Shown piece by piece: positions 21,602-32,390 of a stretch of DNA of 64,000 nt. Under the pieces are notes generated by a model. The model did no database searches and was not told where the DNA came from. It worked only from the letters and a program-made list of their open reading frames with translations. The stretch is from the NCBI GenBank assembly GCA_001643675.2, contig LSRY02000021.1, positions 434,001 to 498,000 of the forward strand, given 5' to 3'. Every line of letters starts with the position of its first letter. The first letter of the stretch is position 1. This DNA is from Monocercomonoides exilis (Eukaryota; Preaxostyla; Oxymonadida; Polymastigidae). A program made the translations under genes and the position numbers.

Positions 21602-23571
21602 ATGCAGAACAAACACAAAAGCGTCAAGCGCCCGACTTCCAAGGTGGCTGTTGCTAGTGTGTGTGTGTGGAATAGTGTATATATATTTTATGTTCACGCT
21701 GTCTTTTTGAATATTTTCAGAAAACCTTGGCTCGGCCCTCAAACAGAAAAATTCATTCTGGAAGGCAGACAAAATTGAAACGACTCATTCTTGCATGGCG
21801 CGAGAGGGGAGTTGGAGGAAAATTGAAAAAAATAAAGAAAAGCTCGAATCACGAATCAATTCTGAGAAAATCGTCGAATAATTCATTGAATTTGAAAACA
21901 ACATTTTCACCTGAATCCAGGATAAATTCTGTCCTGTCGATGCTTTATCCGAAGCATTCAAAGAAAAAACTTCAAGATGTTGTTGGAAAGCTATCGCCGA
22001 AAAGTTTTCTTCGGCAGTTGATTCCTGCTCAAACGTTTTCTGAGACATCGATTTTTTCTGTATCATCAGGTTCTTTTTCGTCTTCTGATTCATCGCGTAA
22101 CGCATCTTCTGAGGACTTGCCGTTTTTCTATCCATATTCGATGATGGACCGCAGTCTCCTCCCACCTCCATCGAAGGCGATTGACACAAAAATTTCGTCC
22201 ATTCTCATGCAGCTTTCGGAGCTGCAGAGGCAATCCTATTTGGCAGCATTGCAAAAAGCAAAGGCAGGGCAAAGGGGGAAGAACGCAAAGGAGAGGACTA
22301 CACGCAAACGAGAGATTGCGGGGGTTTCACATTCAAGAACATCAGTTTTTCTGAGCAGCACAGAAAAACAGTTGGTGAAGAAGTATTATCGGAAGAGGCT
22401 TTTCTGTGGAGTGAACGAAGTGAAAAAGACGCTTGTTGGGGGATATAAGAAAGTGAGTGTGGTTGTTGTTGCGCGGGATGTGGAAGAGGACGGGTATGCA
22501 GGCGGATTGAGCGACAGGATGGAGCGCATTTTGCAGATCTGCAGCATCAAAGGCATTCCAGTTGTGCATGCGCTGAGCAGGCGAAAGATCGGCGAAGCGA
22601 TTCTGCAAGGAACAGGAAGGGAAAAAGAGAAAGCCAAAAGCGTGTCCAACAAAAGAGATGGAACGGCAGCAGGAAATGAAAAAGAAGAGGAAGAGGAAAA
22701 GAAGCGAGTGGCGAGAAGAAGTCAGCTTCGGCACAAGCACATGATCGGAAGAGGGTTCAAGAGAATAAGTGTTGTGTGCATTGCGGATGCGGATAACATT
22801 CATTCAGAGGTGCAGGAATTGATCCATCAGGATTTCTTGAGGTGCCACACATTTTCAATGAACCGTCACGACACTTGGGAGAAAAATCAAAGAATTGTTA
22901 AAGAAAAAGAAAAAAAGCAAAAATATGAAGAGATTTTAAAGAGAAAGGCAGAAAAGAGGAAAAAAGACGAAGAAAACAGAATTAGAAATGAGGCAAGGCG
23001 AAAGATTGCAGCAGAAATTTATAAAAAGCGAATTGAAGAAAAAGAAAGAAAGAAGAAAGAAGAAGAACTCAGAAAAGAAAAGGAGGAAGAGGAAAAATGG
23101 AAAGATTTTCCTGCACTCGGAAGTGAAAGAAAAAGAAAGGATCAAGCTTTTATTTCCACACAGTCAGAGCCAATAATTGAGAAACATGATGTTGATGAGG
23201 CTTCTGCTTTCACAGAGAAAGAACAGCAACACAGCAAGCGTTACCAGAGCGAGGCAAGCAGACAGAGAAGGAAGCGTGTGGTTATGAGAAGGCGAGAACG
23301 AGAAAAGGAAGAAAGAATAAACAGGAGAAAAGAAAGAGAAATCAATCTGATAGAAGGAAAAAGCCAAGAGAACGAACAAAACGAAGTAAGGCAATTAAAT
23401 GAAGTTGAGGTTCAGCCAAAAGTCGGTGCTGCAACTTCAAATTCCTCTGTATCAAAAAAGAAGAGATCAAAACAGCCACTTGGAGAAGTGGAGAATCGAA
23501 GCTTGTTTCAATTCAAAGCACCACAAATAAATCCTCGGCAATTTTTTTACAAGCCTTTACACAAAAATTAG
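21602..23571 (+). CDS. L7Ae-domain RNA-binding protein, SECIS-binding-protein-2-like
   Basis: Candidate factor for selenocysteine insertion, binding kink-turn RNA. Exon 1 is 21602-21643 (MQNKHKSVKRPTSK), intron 21644-21720, exon 2 21721-23571 (stop TAG), about 630 residues. The N-terminal third is basic and Ser-rich. A segment with ILMQLSELQRQSYLAALQKA and a following KAGQRGKNAK resembles the SECIS-interaction motif found just before the L7Ae domain in SBP2. The L7Ae domain follows (about 230-410): RKRLFCGVNEVKKTL, VSVVVVARDVEED, GGLSDRMERIL, IPVVHALSRRKIGEAI, then, after an insert of about 45 charged residues, ISVVCIADADNIHSEV. The GGL motif and the segment order favour SBP2; the GVNE kink-turn motif is closer to generic L7Ae/NHP2, so that alternative stays open. 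The C-terminal 200 residues are a Lys/Glu/Arg coiled coil. Confidence 0.65.
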
Positions 23572-25613
23572 TATTTTCTTTTTGTTTTGATGTTTTATTA
23601 TTGATGAAATGAAAATTAAATATATGCATAAACAAGTGAGAAAGTTTATTGGAGTGTTTCTGCGGTAAATTCATTTTAGTCAAGAAAATTCGAATTTTCG
23701 AATTGTCAAGAAATCGATAACTTAACACAAATTTTCGTCATAAAACTACTTTTAAAAAGCTGATTATTCAACAATAATTTTTTGTGAATGAAATGAACTT
23801 ATCTTTCATTCACATCCATCAAATTAAATACCAAATGGGAAAGAATAAATCATATTCGAATGAAAGCGAATTTGCCAAAATCAGAAACCAAATTCGAAAA
23901 ACAAAAATGAATACGAGTAGCCAACAATAATGAGTAGTGTTGTGCTATTTTCATGCATGAGAAACAATAGTATCTAATGAAATTTTCACTATTTTTTCTA
24001 ATATTTGAATTGACATCAAAATGAAAACAATAAAAATATTTTTGAACGCAGTGAAGTCATTGAAACTCATGTGAAAACAACAGTTGCATAATTTACACAG
24101 AGATGTTAGATGCCTCTTTCATTTTTTCCAACATATTGCAGAATGCAGGTTTCACATGAAAGAACAATGAAGATAATTTATAAGTTAATAGAAAAGTCAA
24201 TCGTGTTTCAATTTTGACATTTATATTTTTTTTTTCTTTTTCAGTGTCTCAAATGTTTCATAATATTTATTTATTTATTTATTTAAATCATAAGCATAAT
24301 CATTCAGTGCACGCTGTATTCCTTGCTATCATTCCCTCTTTCTTCTTTTTCTTTCTTTCAATTATCGTCTTCTTCACTTCTTTGCATCGGCTGATACTGA
24401 AAAGCAAATATCTCTGTGATTCAATGAAAATGGAAAAATTTGTTGATTCTCACTTCTTCCAAGATGATTTTCCATTGCTTTTTTTTTCTTGAAACAAATC
24501 GAACATCACAAGCTGTTGTTGTGATGTTGCACATAACAAATGCTAAAGGCAATAATCCAGCTTCATCAAAATTGTAAATAACATTTCATATCTTCTAGTT
24601 GTTATTGTTGTTCTATTTTTGCCACAAGCAAAAAATTGAAGATGAACAGTGGCCAATGATTTTATGAATTAAATTGCAATTATTTGGATGTCGTGATAAA
24701 AAAGTGGATGAATGTTCGGTTTTGCGAGAAGAAAACGATACGACACACAAAACATGCCCTTCTTCCAGATCCATAAATGATTAAAGCCCCAAGTTAAATA
24801 ACTCTCAATCCTTAACTCTTTTTGTATAATTTTGAATCCTTTTTTTTTATTCCTTCTGATTCCGTGATGTCTTCTTTTGCTTTGCATCTTCATCTTATTC
24901 AATATCACTTGGTTTTATTCTCTTCTAAGAGCCTTCATTTTTCAAATAATTCAATGTCCATTCTTTTCTCACTTTTTGTCTTTTTTTACCATTCCTCTAT
25001 TCCCACTTCTCCCAATATTTGTTTCAAAATTATTGTTTATCATCTTCATGCAGTTATTCATTTTCATTTTGTTTCTTTCTTTATGTCGTCTCATGTCACG
25101 GCAATCATTCTTCTCGTCTCCCCAAAGGGCAATTCATCTCATTCACATCTATTTGCACTCTCTAAAAAATAGTTCTGATCATATTCTGCTTCTTTTGCAG
25201 ATAACATTTCAATGTTTCATAAATCAACACTTCTTTAATTCATTTGAAAGTAATCAACAACGGGTTTTCATTTTCAGAATCATTTCATTCTTATTTCACA
25301 CAAATAATATGTTCATCATACATCTCTGAAAATATAAGACATTTCTTTTCAAAATGGTTTCTCCCATATCGAAATCACTTGATTTCCTTCTGACTTTGAT
25401 TTTGAACATATCTCCCCAAAGTTTTCCGCGTTTATAACATATCTTAAATTCTCTAATGTAATTCTATTTGCTTATGATATATTCCTTTTTCGTAAAAACA
25501 ATTGTTGATCAATTTTTGATTTTTATTTCAAAATGAAGACATCAAGTGATGGAAGACTTTTCAAAGTTTGAGCTAATTTAATTTTTTTTTTCTAAATAAA
25601 ATGGCAAATTTGA
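23572..25613. other. Gene-poor AT-rich region, strongly pyrimidine-biased in its second half
   Basis: About 2 kb without a supportable gene. It holds a (TTTA)n tract at 24264-24286. The segment 24830-25330 is C/T-rich on the plus strand, which leaves long hydrophobic open frames (for example 24877-25329) with no family pattern. The minus strand there has many stops. No tRNA-like sequence was seen. Confidence 0.45.
24264..24286. repeat. (TTTA)n microsatellite
   Basis: Five to six tandem TTTA units within AT-rich intergenic DNA. Confidence 0.85.
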
Positions 25614-26949
25614 TTAATCTCCGCAGAATTGTTTTCTGAGCTGGAAGATTGCAATGAAAATGAACAGGAAGAGAAAATCGAAGAAATGAATAGACACATG
25701 AACAATATGAATATAGAAAAATTGTATTCAATATTTACGACAAAAATATACAATGAAATAGATAAGATGATTGAAGAAAAGAAATTGTCTTTGGAAAATG
25801 CCATTTTATTGCTTAAACTTTTGGGATATTGGAAAATCTTGAAAGATTTATTATTCCTAGACTGTGAAAACACTTCCTTGTGCAAAAAAAATTGAAAAGA
25901 AGATTATTGATGAAGAGAAGAAAAAAGAAGGAAGGAACGAAAAGAAGCTTGTTGATCTTTGCGAATGCCATATTTCTCTGAGTTGCTTTTTCACACCTGA
26001 ATTGCTTTCAATCTGTGTGCCTTGTCTACTGAATGCTGCGCGAAAGAAAGAGGAAAACGAGAAAGCACAAAAAGACGTGGAAATGGCTCTGCTGTCTTTG
26101 ATCAGTATTTATAAATTTAATGTATGTATATTTTTTGTATCATTTTTTAACATTGTTGAATTGCTTTCTCTCTCTTTTTTTTTTAAGGATAAAGGACGAG
26201 AACTTTTCTTAGATGAAATCAAAGACATTATCAAGTATCATCAAGAGCATTGCAATCTTACACGACTTGCATATCAATCAACATGGAAGTTTTTGATGGA
26301 AAGATTTTATAGCCAAAGAGAATTGGAAGGAGTGATTGAGAATGAACTGCATTTTGCGAGAGAGGCAACGAGAGAAATGGAAGAGCTGGCAAAGTGTGTG
26401 AATTGGAAAAGAAAAGAAGAGGAAGGAGAAAAAGAAATGAAAGATGTGATTGTTTTAAGGAGATGGCTCGATGAAGTTAATAATTACTTATGCTCGAGTC
26501 CATTGTGGAAAGAAAAGCACATTGGGCTTGTCGGAAGCGTTGTTCAAGTCTTTCACGCGGCAAAGGATAATCGTCCAGTCATACGCGATAAATGCATTTA
26601 TTCTTTTGGAACTGCAGTTAGAAAAAGGGGTGTGAATGTCGATATCTTGCTGAGAAAAGGAGTTGTTGATGCTGTTTTGGAGATTCTTCAAGCCACGTTG
26701 AATGACTACGTGTTAGCAAATTGCATTTGTTTTTTGGGAGAACTTTGTAAAAGATTGAATGGGAAGATGGGGAAAATGTTTTATGAAGCAAGGCGGATAG
26801 AGACGAAAAGGAAAGTATTTGAAAGGACAGAAGAAGAAGGATATGAAGATATTATCATGAGCTTTCATGAAATACTGCCTGATTTGGAAGAAAAGTTTGA
26901 ATTTTTGCAGATGTCAAAATACTCATCAGATTATCTTTTGAGTCTTTAA
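25614..26949 (+). pseudogene. Lineage-specific repeated protein family, copy A (frameshifted)
   Basis: Helical, charged protein of unknown function with no domain I can name; the pattern matches a family I recall (unchecked) as highly repeated in Monocercomonoides. Landmarks: ELFSELEDCNENEQEEKIEE, EEKKLSLENAILLLKLLGY, VDLCECH, LTRLAYQSTWKFLMERF, NELHFAREATREMEELAKC, VVQVFHAAKD. A 66-nt intron at 26122-26187 (GTATGT...TTAAG) is in frame but clearly foreign in composition, and removal joins ISIYKFN to DKGRELFLDE. The first part (to about 25892) and the rest are in different frames; the shift falls in an A8 run at 25885-25892, just before IEKKIIDEEKKK. There is no in-frame ATG at the 5' end, so either an upstream exon exists or the start is lost. 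Either a recently broken copy or a homopolymer miscall. Confidence 0.65.
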
Positions 26950-28539
26950 AGCGAATCTTCAATTTATCTTTATTCATTTCATCATCATCTCAGAAAGGAA
27001 GAAAATATGAAAAAGCAGATGATGGCAAATGAATAAACGAAAAGGGATAGAAGAGAATAGAAAAGAGAATAGAAAAGATTTCGTTCTGGAGCAACATTCT
27101 CAATTAGAGAAAAAGAATATTCAACAAAAAATGAGTATTCTTCATTCATTTCATTCATTCTACTCATTCTCATCTTCCACTTCGAATTCACTCACACACT
27201 CTCCCTCATTCACCCACACATTCACACTGCATCCATCTTTATTTCAACAATTGTGATCTTCCTTTTCTTCTTCTTCTTCTTCAACTTTCTGTTTCGATAA
27301 AGAAGACAACATGCAACTCAGATGAATTGGGATTGAGTCACTTTCTGATGATGGATGGAATGGAAGAGAAGGTCAATGAAACAAAAATTGGAGGAACTTC
27401 AATTGTTGATTTCTGAGCGAAAGAAAAAGAAGAAAGAGGAAAGAAGAAGATTTAACTCCATATGCTTTGGGAATAGAAAGAAAAAATGTTCAAATGAAGA
27501 ATAAAGAGAATCATCAACATATTTTCTTTTCTGAAAAAAAGACTGTGAAAAGTCGGCGAGCACTTTTGATGTTGATTGGAAGAGTGACCAATCAGGAGAA
27601 GAAAGAGAGAAATAATTGAATGGTGACTCTTGTTTCGGGCAAGCAAATTTTGAATGATATTTTCAGATGATTTCTTCCTCGTCTCGTTTATTGCTGTTTT
27701 ATTCCCTTAAACGATATTTTTGGCTGGATTCTTCACAACCATTTTTTCTTCATTTCTTTTGTATTCTTCTCAAAAATAACCATTTTATTCTTCTTCTTCG
27801 CCTTCTCTTGTTTGATAATGCAGTTCGAAAGAGAAAAAGCAAAGGAGATCAGAGGCTTCAAGAGGTTAAACTGAACAATTGAACACATGGAAATAAAAAT
27901 GAATCTTCTAGAAGAAAATGGAGGGAAACAATTCATTCAACAAAGGTTCTTGATTTCCTAATTGAAAAGTTAAGAAATTTTTATTTTTCATTTTTTCAGA
28001 AAAAGGAAATAAAAACAATATTTTAATTCATACAATTATCGTTTTCCTCTCATTTTGTGAAAAAATAAAAAAGAAAAGAAAATTCAATTTAAGAGTTTCA
28101 ATTTTTATTGAAAAGAATTTGATTATATATTCACAAAATAATCAGAAAAATTCAAAGAAAAATAATTGTCATATCTTTTGTTTGCATAAACACAGAACAA
28201 GCACACCAAATATTTTTGATTGTTTAAACCATTTTCGCAATCTGTTGTTTATTAGGTTTTTGAATATTACTTTCTTTGTCTGCGCTTTGCATCCATTGTG
28301 AAAAAAAAAGTAATAAAATTTAATTTCTGAATGAGTGATAAAATAAGTTTGATAACAGATTTTTGATCGATCAAAATTTTGAAATCTTGGGAAAAACCTT
28401 TCAAATAAGAATATCATAATCTGAATAAGACATCTTCATCTGAGGAATCAACGGTTAAGGATCCAACATCTTTTGCCTAAGGTATTTGCAGTTTGCCAAC
28501 ACTGCTAAAAAGTCAAATTTGTCTGTAAATGAAGGGGAT
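26950..28539. other. AT-rich intergenic region without supported genes
   Basis: About 1.6 kb. There are purine-rich then pyrimidine-rich blocks around 27020-27290, including tandem-like CATT/CATTT and CTT units. Short open frames do not resemble any family seen in the window. Confidence 0.4.
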
Positions 28540-29621
28540 ATACAAGATTTTTGAAGTGTCCAAAGTGCAAGAAAATTGTTTCTTCATTAAAAAATACAAC
28601 TTTGGAGCTTCAAAATTGATTATTTCCAGTGTGATGAAGATTCTTTTAATGTTTTAGCTGGAAATCACACATTGGAAAATTGGTATGATACGAAATATAT
28701 CTCAAATGACGATTGTGTTCTGAACAAGCGTAGCAAGGTCGACTGTGTTTTATTTCTGGATTTTCAGAAATGAAAAAAATGAAGTGGATAGCAATATAGT
28801 TGAAATCGATGGAGCTGCATGGAGGAGAAGGAAATACTTAAAATTTTGAAATCATTATCAATTTTGTGAGTCTCAAATTAAACTTAATCTCATTGAATAT
28901 TATTGTATTTAAAAATAAGGAAAGCAAAAAATAATCGATGTGGATATTTGGAGTTGATGATCGAAAGGGTGATGAAGATTTATGGTCATTCCACGTTTTC
29001 ATTGTGTGAAATCAAAAAAAAAAAAAAAAAAAAAAAAAAAAGAAAAAGAAAAAGAAAAGAAAAGAAAAGAAAAAGTAAAAAGAAAAGAAAAAGAAAAAAG
29101 AAAAAAGAAAAAAAAGAAACCCTACTCCCAATTATTCTTAATTGAATCCATGAAGGAACAACAATAATCAGTGACTAATTGAAAGCTAGCACTTGCTTGG
29201 GATAAATATGTCACACCGACCTGACTGCCTGCCACAAACGTTATTTCATTGATCCTGTTTCGAAAGCCAATACGAACACTATCGAAAAAATGTGGACACA
29301 TTTAAGATCTTTTTTCCCTTGATATGGAGTGAGAGAGCGATTTATTCCTGGAGTGCTTGAAACATTCATTGAAAAAGATCAGGTTTACTCTCCTTCGGAG
29401 AAATAATAGAAAAAGTTATCAATTTTCAATCTGAAGATGAATATGAATTGGAAACTTATGATGATGATGATGATGAAAACGAAGAAATTTTTGATTTAAA
29501 TGACATTTTGGGAATTAGAGATGAAGAAGATACTGAAGAAGAACTTTTAAAAGCAGAAAGCGAGGATTCAGATCTTTTTGGAGCTGGAACAGGTGAAGAT
29601 TCATCGGAATTTGAACCATAA
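28540..29621 (+). pseudogene. Decayed Merlin/IS1595-type DDE transposase, copy 2
   Basis: Fragments in shifting frames follow the order of an ISXO2-like transposase. There is a zinc-finger-like LKCPKCKKI near 28,553; the first catalytic Asp in NIVEIDGAAWRRRKY (Asp codon 28808-28810); MWIFGVDDRKG starting at 28938; then HKRYFIDPVSKANTNTIEK with the catalytic Glu at 29284-29286, and THLRSFFP-stop-YGVRERF. A long A/AAAAG tract at 29014-29119 sits where the middle should be. An acidic Asp/Glu/Ser-rich tail in another frame ends at TAA 29619-29621. Several frameshifts and stops show it is dead. The order and motifs match copy 1 on the minus strand at 30540-31704. Confidence 0.7.
29014..29119. repeat. 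Poly-A passing into (AAAAG)n tract
   Basis: Twenty-eight A, then irregular AAAAG/AAAAAG units. It interrupts the decayed transposase copy 2 and so arose after or during its decay. Confidence 0.95.
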
Positions 29622-29780
29622 ATAAATTTTTTTTAAAAAAATTTTTTGCGAATATTTTTTGATCTTTTTTTACACACATCACTTTTCGCAGGATGTTGCG
29701 AAGTGAATACAAACAGAATCATTAAATGGAACTTCTGTTTCAAATATCAAATCATAATTTTTGGTGGGTTTTTTGAATGA

Positions 29781-30360
29781 TTACACCCTTTCGTATTGAA
29801 TAAAAATCATTCCATAAAGCCTTGTGATGCAATCTTCAAATTCTTCTTCTTTCATCTTTTCAAAGATCTCCATTTTCATTGCCTTTCTTTTCGCTTCATC
29901 AATTTCACTGTCCGTGTTCCCTTTCAAATTCCTTGAAAGATTCAAATAGAAATCCAAATAAGTAGATACAAATTTTTCTTGCAACGTTGTTTGCTGCATT
30001 TCCTCCAAAAATACTTCAACCACTCCACTCTTCAACAGGTCATCAATTTTCACAGCTCTGCTTTCCGCTGCTGCTCTGAAACAAAGAAAGCAGTTGAAGC
30101 TTAAATCTCCATTATTATCAGTTGACGCTCTATGCACTCGAACAATGCTGCTGATAAGGTGATAATGCACTTCATTCCTCATTTCGCATAAAACGAAGAA
30201 AGAACACATCGTTTGGATCCATCTTATCAAGACAATCACTTTTTTCTCTTCTCTCTTCTACTTTTTCTTCTCGGTTTTTATCTTCTTCTTTTCTATTTTC
30301 ATTATTATTATAATTATTATTGGTATATGCGCACTTAACAGCAATTTCTAATTCTTGCAT
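29781..30360 (-). pseudogene. Lineage-specific repeated protein family, copy B (truncated, frameshifted)
   Basis: C-terminal portion only, about 190 residues of the family represented by copy A at 25.6-26.9 kb. It begins with MQELEIAVKCAYTNNN (compare MEELAKCVNWKRK in copy A), continues through a Lys/Glu/Arg stretch, then shifts frame in an A6 run near 30238-30243. After the shift, VIVLIRWIQTMCSFF, ISSIVRVHRASTDN, VKIDDLLKSGVVEVFLEEM and KRKAMKMEIFEKMKEE align in order with copy A's VIVLRRWLDE, GSVVQVFHAAKDN, VNVDILLRKGVVDAVLEIL and ETKRKVFERTEEE. The N-terminal two thirds are absent upstream. A truncated pseudogene, judged by comparison within the window. Confidence 0.75.
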
Positions 30361-30534
30361 ATTTCGTTTGCTTATTGCTTAAATACATCATTTGTGATGT
30401 TTTGAGTTGTTAAAAACATGCGGAAATTCATTAAAATAAAATTTTAATTTATCAAAAATTATGAAAATGTGTCAAAATTTTTTCAAAAAATAAATAAATA
30501 AACATAATAAAAAATCAAAATAAAATAAAAAAGT

Positions 30535-31704
30535 TTATCTTTATGAGTTTTCTGAATACTCAGAGGTAGATAAACCATCGCCTGGGTCAATATTGTCGGT
30601 TTCACTTGTTTCGCTGTCATTAGAAATAAGCAAATCATCTTAATCAGGAATATCTTCTTCATTTTCTTCTGTTTCTTCATCTTCTTCAGATTCTTCTGTT
30701 TGTTTTTTCTTTGTAGAAAACAATTTTGGATACAATTACTTCAACTCTGACAATCTTTCTCTTATGAATCATCCAAAAAGCCAGTTGATCAGCAACATAT
30801 TTTTCTCTAATGCCGTGGTGAAAAAAAATCTTCTCATATGGCTCCATAATCCTTCGATTGTATTTGTGCATGCGTGAGTTTCTTCATCAGAAAATTTTCT
30901 CTTATGGCACACTGTTAGATGATTGTATCCTAAACGAGAAAGAGATGAGTATACCTTCCATTCATCTGACATTATTGTTGAATGCGGTAGAATGTGCTTT
31001 TGAATGATTGGAATCAACGTCGTAGCAGAACGGTCTGGAACAATCATGACAAAAAAATTTCTTGTTTCATCCATTTTTTCTTTCTTTCGCTCCACTGCGC
31101 CAAAGACCCACATTTGTTTCTTTCTTCTTCCTCTATGATATTTTCTTCTCCTCAAAGCACATTCATCTATCTCTACAATAATGTTTTCGCTTCCAAGAAT
31201 AGTCTCATTCTGATTTATGATGTCCATCGCGCAACATCTCATAACAGATGACCAATATGCAACAGAGTTCCTATGTATCCCCAACATTTCCGAGCAAAAT
31301 TTCACACTAGCACCGTTCCAAATAAAAAGTATGATTAACAAAATTACATTTATAGGTATCCTGCTTCGATTAAATGACGTATTCTTGCATGCTGATTGTC
31401 TATTGCTGCATTTCCTGCAAACCCACATCATCGTTCCATAGTAACGCCGTAAATTCATTTCAGTTCTGTGCCTTCTGCATTTTGGCTTGTTTTTGATGAT
31501 TTTCTTAAATATCCATTTTTCTGATTTCTCCGAATTGAGAAACAATCTGAATAATTTATTTGTTGTTCTTCCTGGAATAGCAAGTGAATAGTCTGAATCA
31601 GACACTTCTTCCATAAAAATTTTTGATTTGTGAATGATCGAAAATCCCATAAATATGTGAAAACAACAGATTTCAAAAATCAAAAAATCATGGTTTTCGC
31701 ACAT
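30535..31704 (-). mobile_element. Merlin/IS1595-type DNA transposon, transposase gene with frameshifts (copy 1)
   Basis: Cut-and-paste transposase of the ISXO2/Merlin group. The main frame runs 31704-30769: a zinc-ribbon-like region (CRRHRTEMNLRRYY...WVCRKCSNRQS), a helical part ending IHRNSVAYWSS, then the DDE core with NIIVEIDECALRRRKYHRGR (Asp), MWVFGAVER, IMSDEWKVYSSL (Asp) and CTNTIEGLWSHMRRF (Glu). A T8 run near 30829-30836 carries a one-base shift; in the next frame the protein continues HHGIREKYVADQLAFWMIHKRK, the family's normal sequel. A second shift near 30715 and one internal TAA then give an acidic Glu/Asp/Ser tail ending about 30535. ATG at 31704 is possible, but an internal Met (MEEVSDSDYSLA) may be the real start. 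Terminal inverted repeats were not found with confidence; a CGGAAA core occurs near both flanks (30420 and 31762). Confidence 0.8.
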
Positions 31705-31960
31705 ATTTTGTTCATGATATATGCACTAAATTAAACATGTGTTACAGATTAAAAAAATTTTTCCGCGTACGTCAGTAATTAAAAACCCTCATCAGTATTG
31801 GTATTTAAAAGAATTAATTTATTTTCTCTGATTTTTGAAATTTTCGTTGCATAAATCAAAATATATTTATATATTCGTTTTATTCTATTTTTCGAACTTT
31901 TCTTTTTATCACAAATTAATTAAAAATTACTTCCCTGTAGAATACTGACTCCATTTACAG

Positions 31961-31995
31961 TCACTGACTTCACTGACTTCACTGACTTCACTGAC
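31961..31995. repeat. 9-bp tandem repeat, four copies of TCACTGACT
   Basis: Four head-to-tail copies (the last lacks the final base), directly followed by the motif GGTCCGATGG. Too short for a coding repeat. Confidence 0.9.
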
Positions 31996-32331
31996 GGTCC
32001 GATGGTCGATTCATTTCAAATATGATTTTTTGTCAATATCCTTTTTGAGAAATGCATTTTCATTCTTCGCTTATTTGAATAAATATTTAGCAATATTTGC
32101 ATATGCAATTATTTGTTCTAATAATTGATGTTCTGATGTGAACATTATTACTCGGTCCGTCAGGAAACCAATTTTGTCTGCCAATGGTCACAAAGAAACA
32201 CATGTTTACACTAAATAACTCACTTTTTATAAATAAACTGTTTTTTCATTGTTTTGAAAATTGCCGTTAAGTATGCATTTGCCTTATTATTTTAATTTTT
32301 TTTGTTTATTTTTATTTTTATTTTTTTTTTT

Positions 32332-32390
32332 CACCAGGTGGAAAACTGGTGACGGGCTTGGAGAAAAATTTTCCTTACATCACCCAGGGC
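32332..32390. other. GC-rich hairpin block next to an A-rich tail; candidate small RNA or retroposon end
   Basis: A sharply GC-richer patch in AT-rich DNA. CACCAG (32332-32337) pairs with CTGGTG (32346-32351). A second stem forms around GGAGAAAAATTTTCC (32360-32374). Read on the minus strand, the block ends in a long A-rich stretch (32290-32331), as a retroposed short element would. No known RNA family is recognised. Confidence 0.3.

Noticed and set aside
24822-25329. Two overlapping hydrophobic plus-strand frames
   Set aside because: They follow from a C/T-rich stretch; high Phe, Leu, Ser and Ile with no motif, start context or partner exon.
30392-31800. Terminal inverted repeats of transposon copy 1
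   Set aside because: Only a short CGGAAA core matches between flanks in AT-rich sequence; not enough to set element ends or a target duplication.
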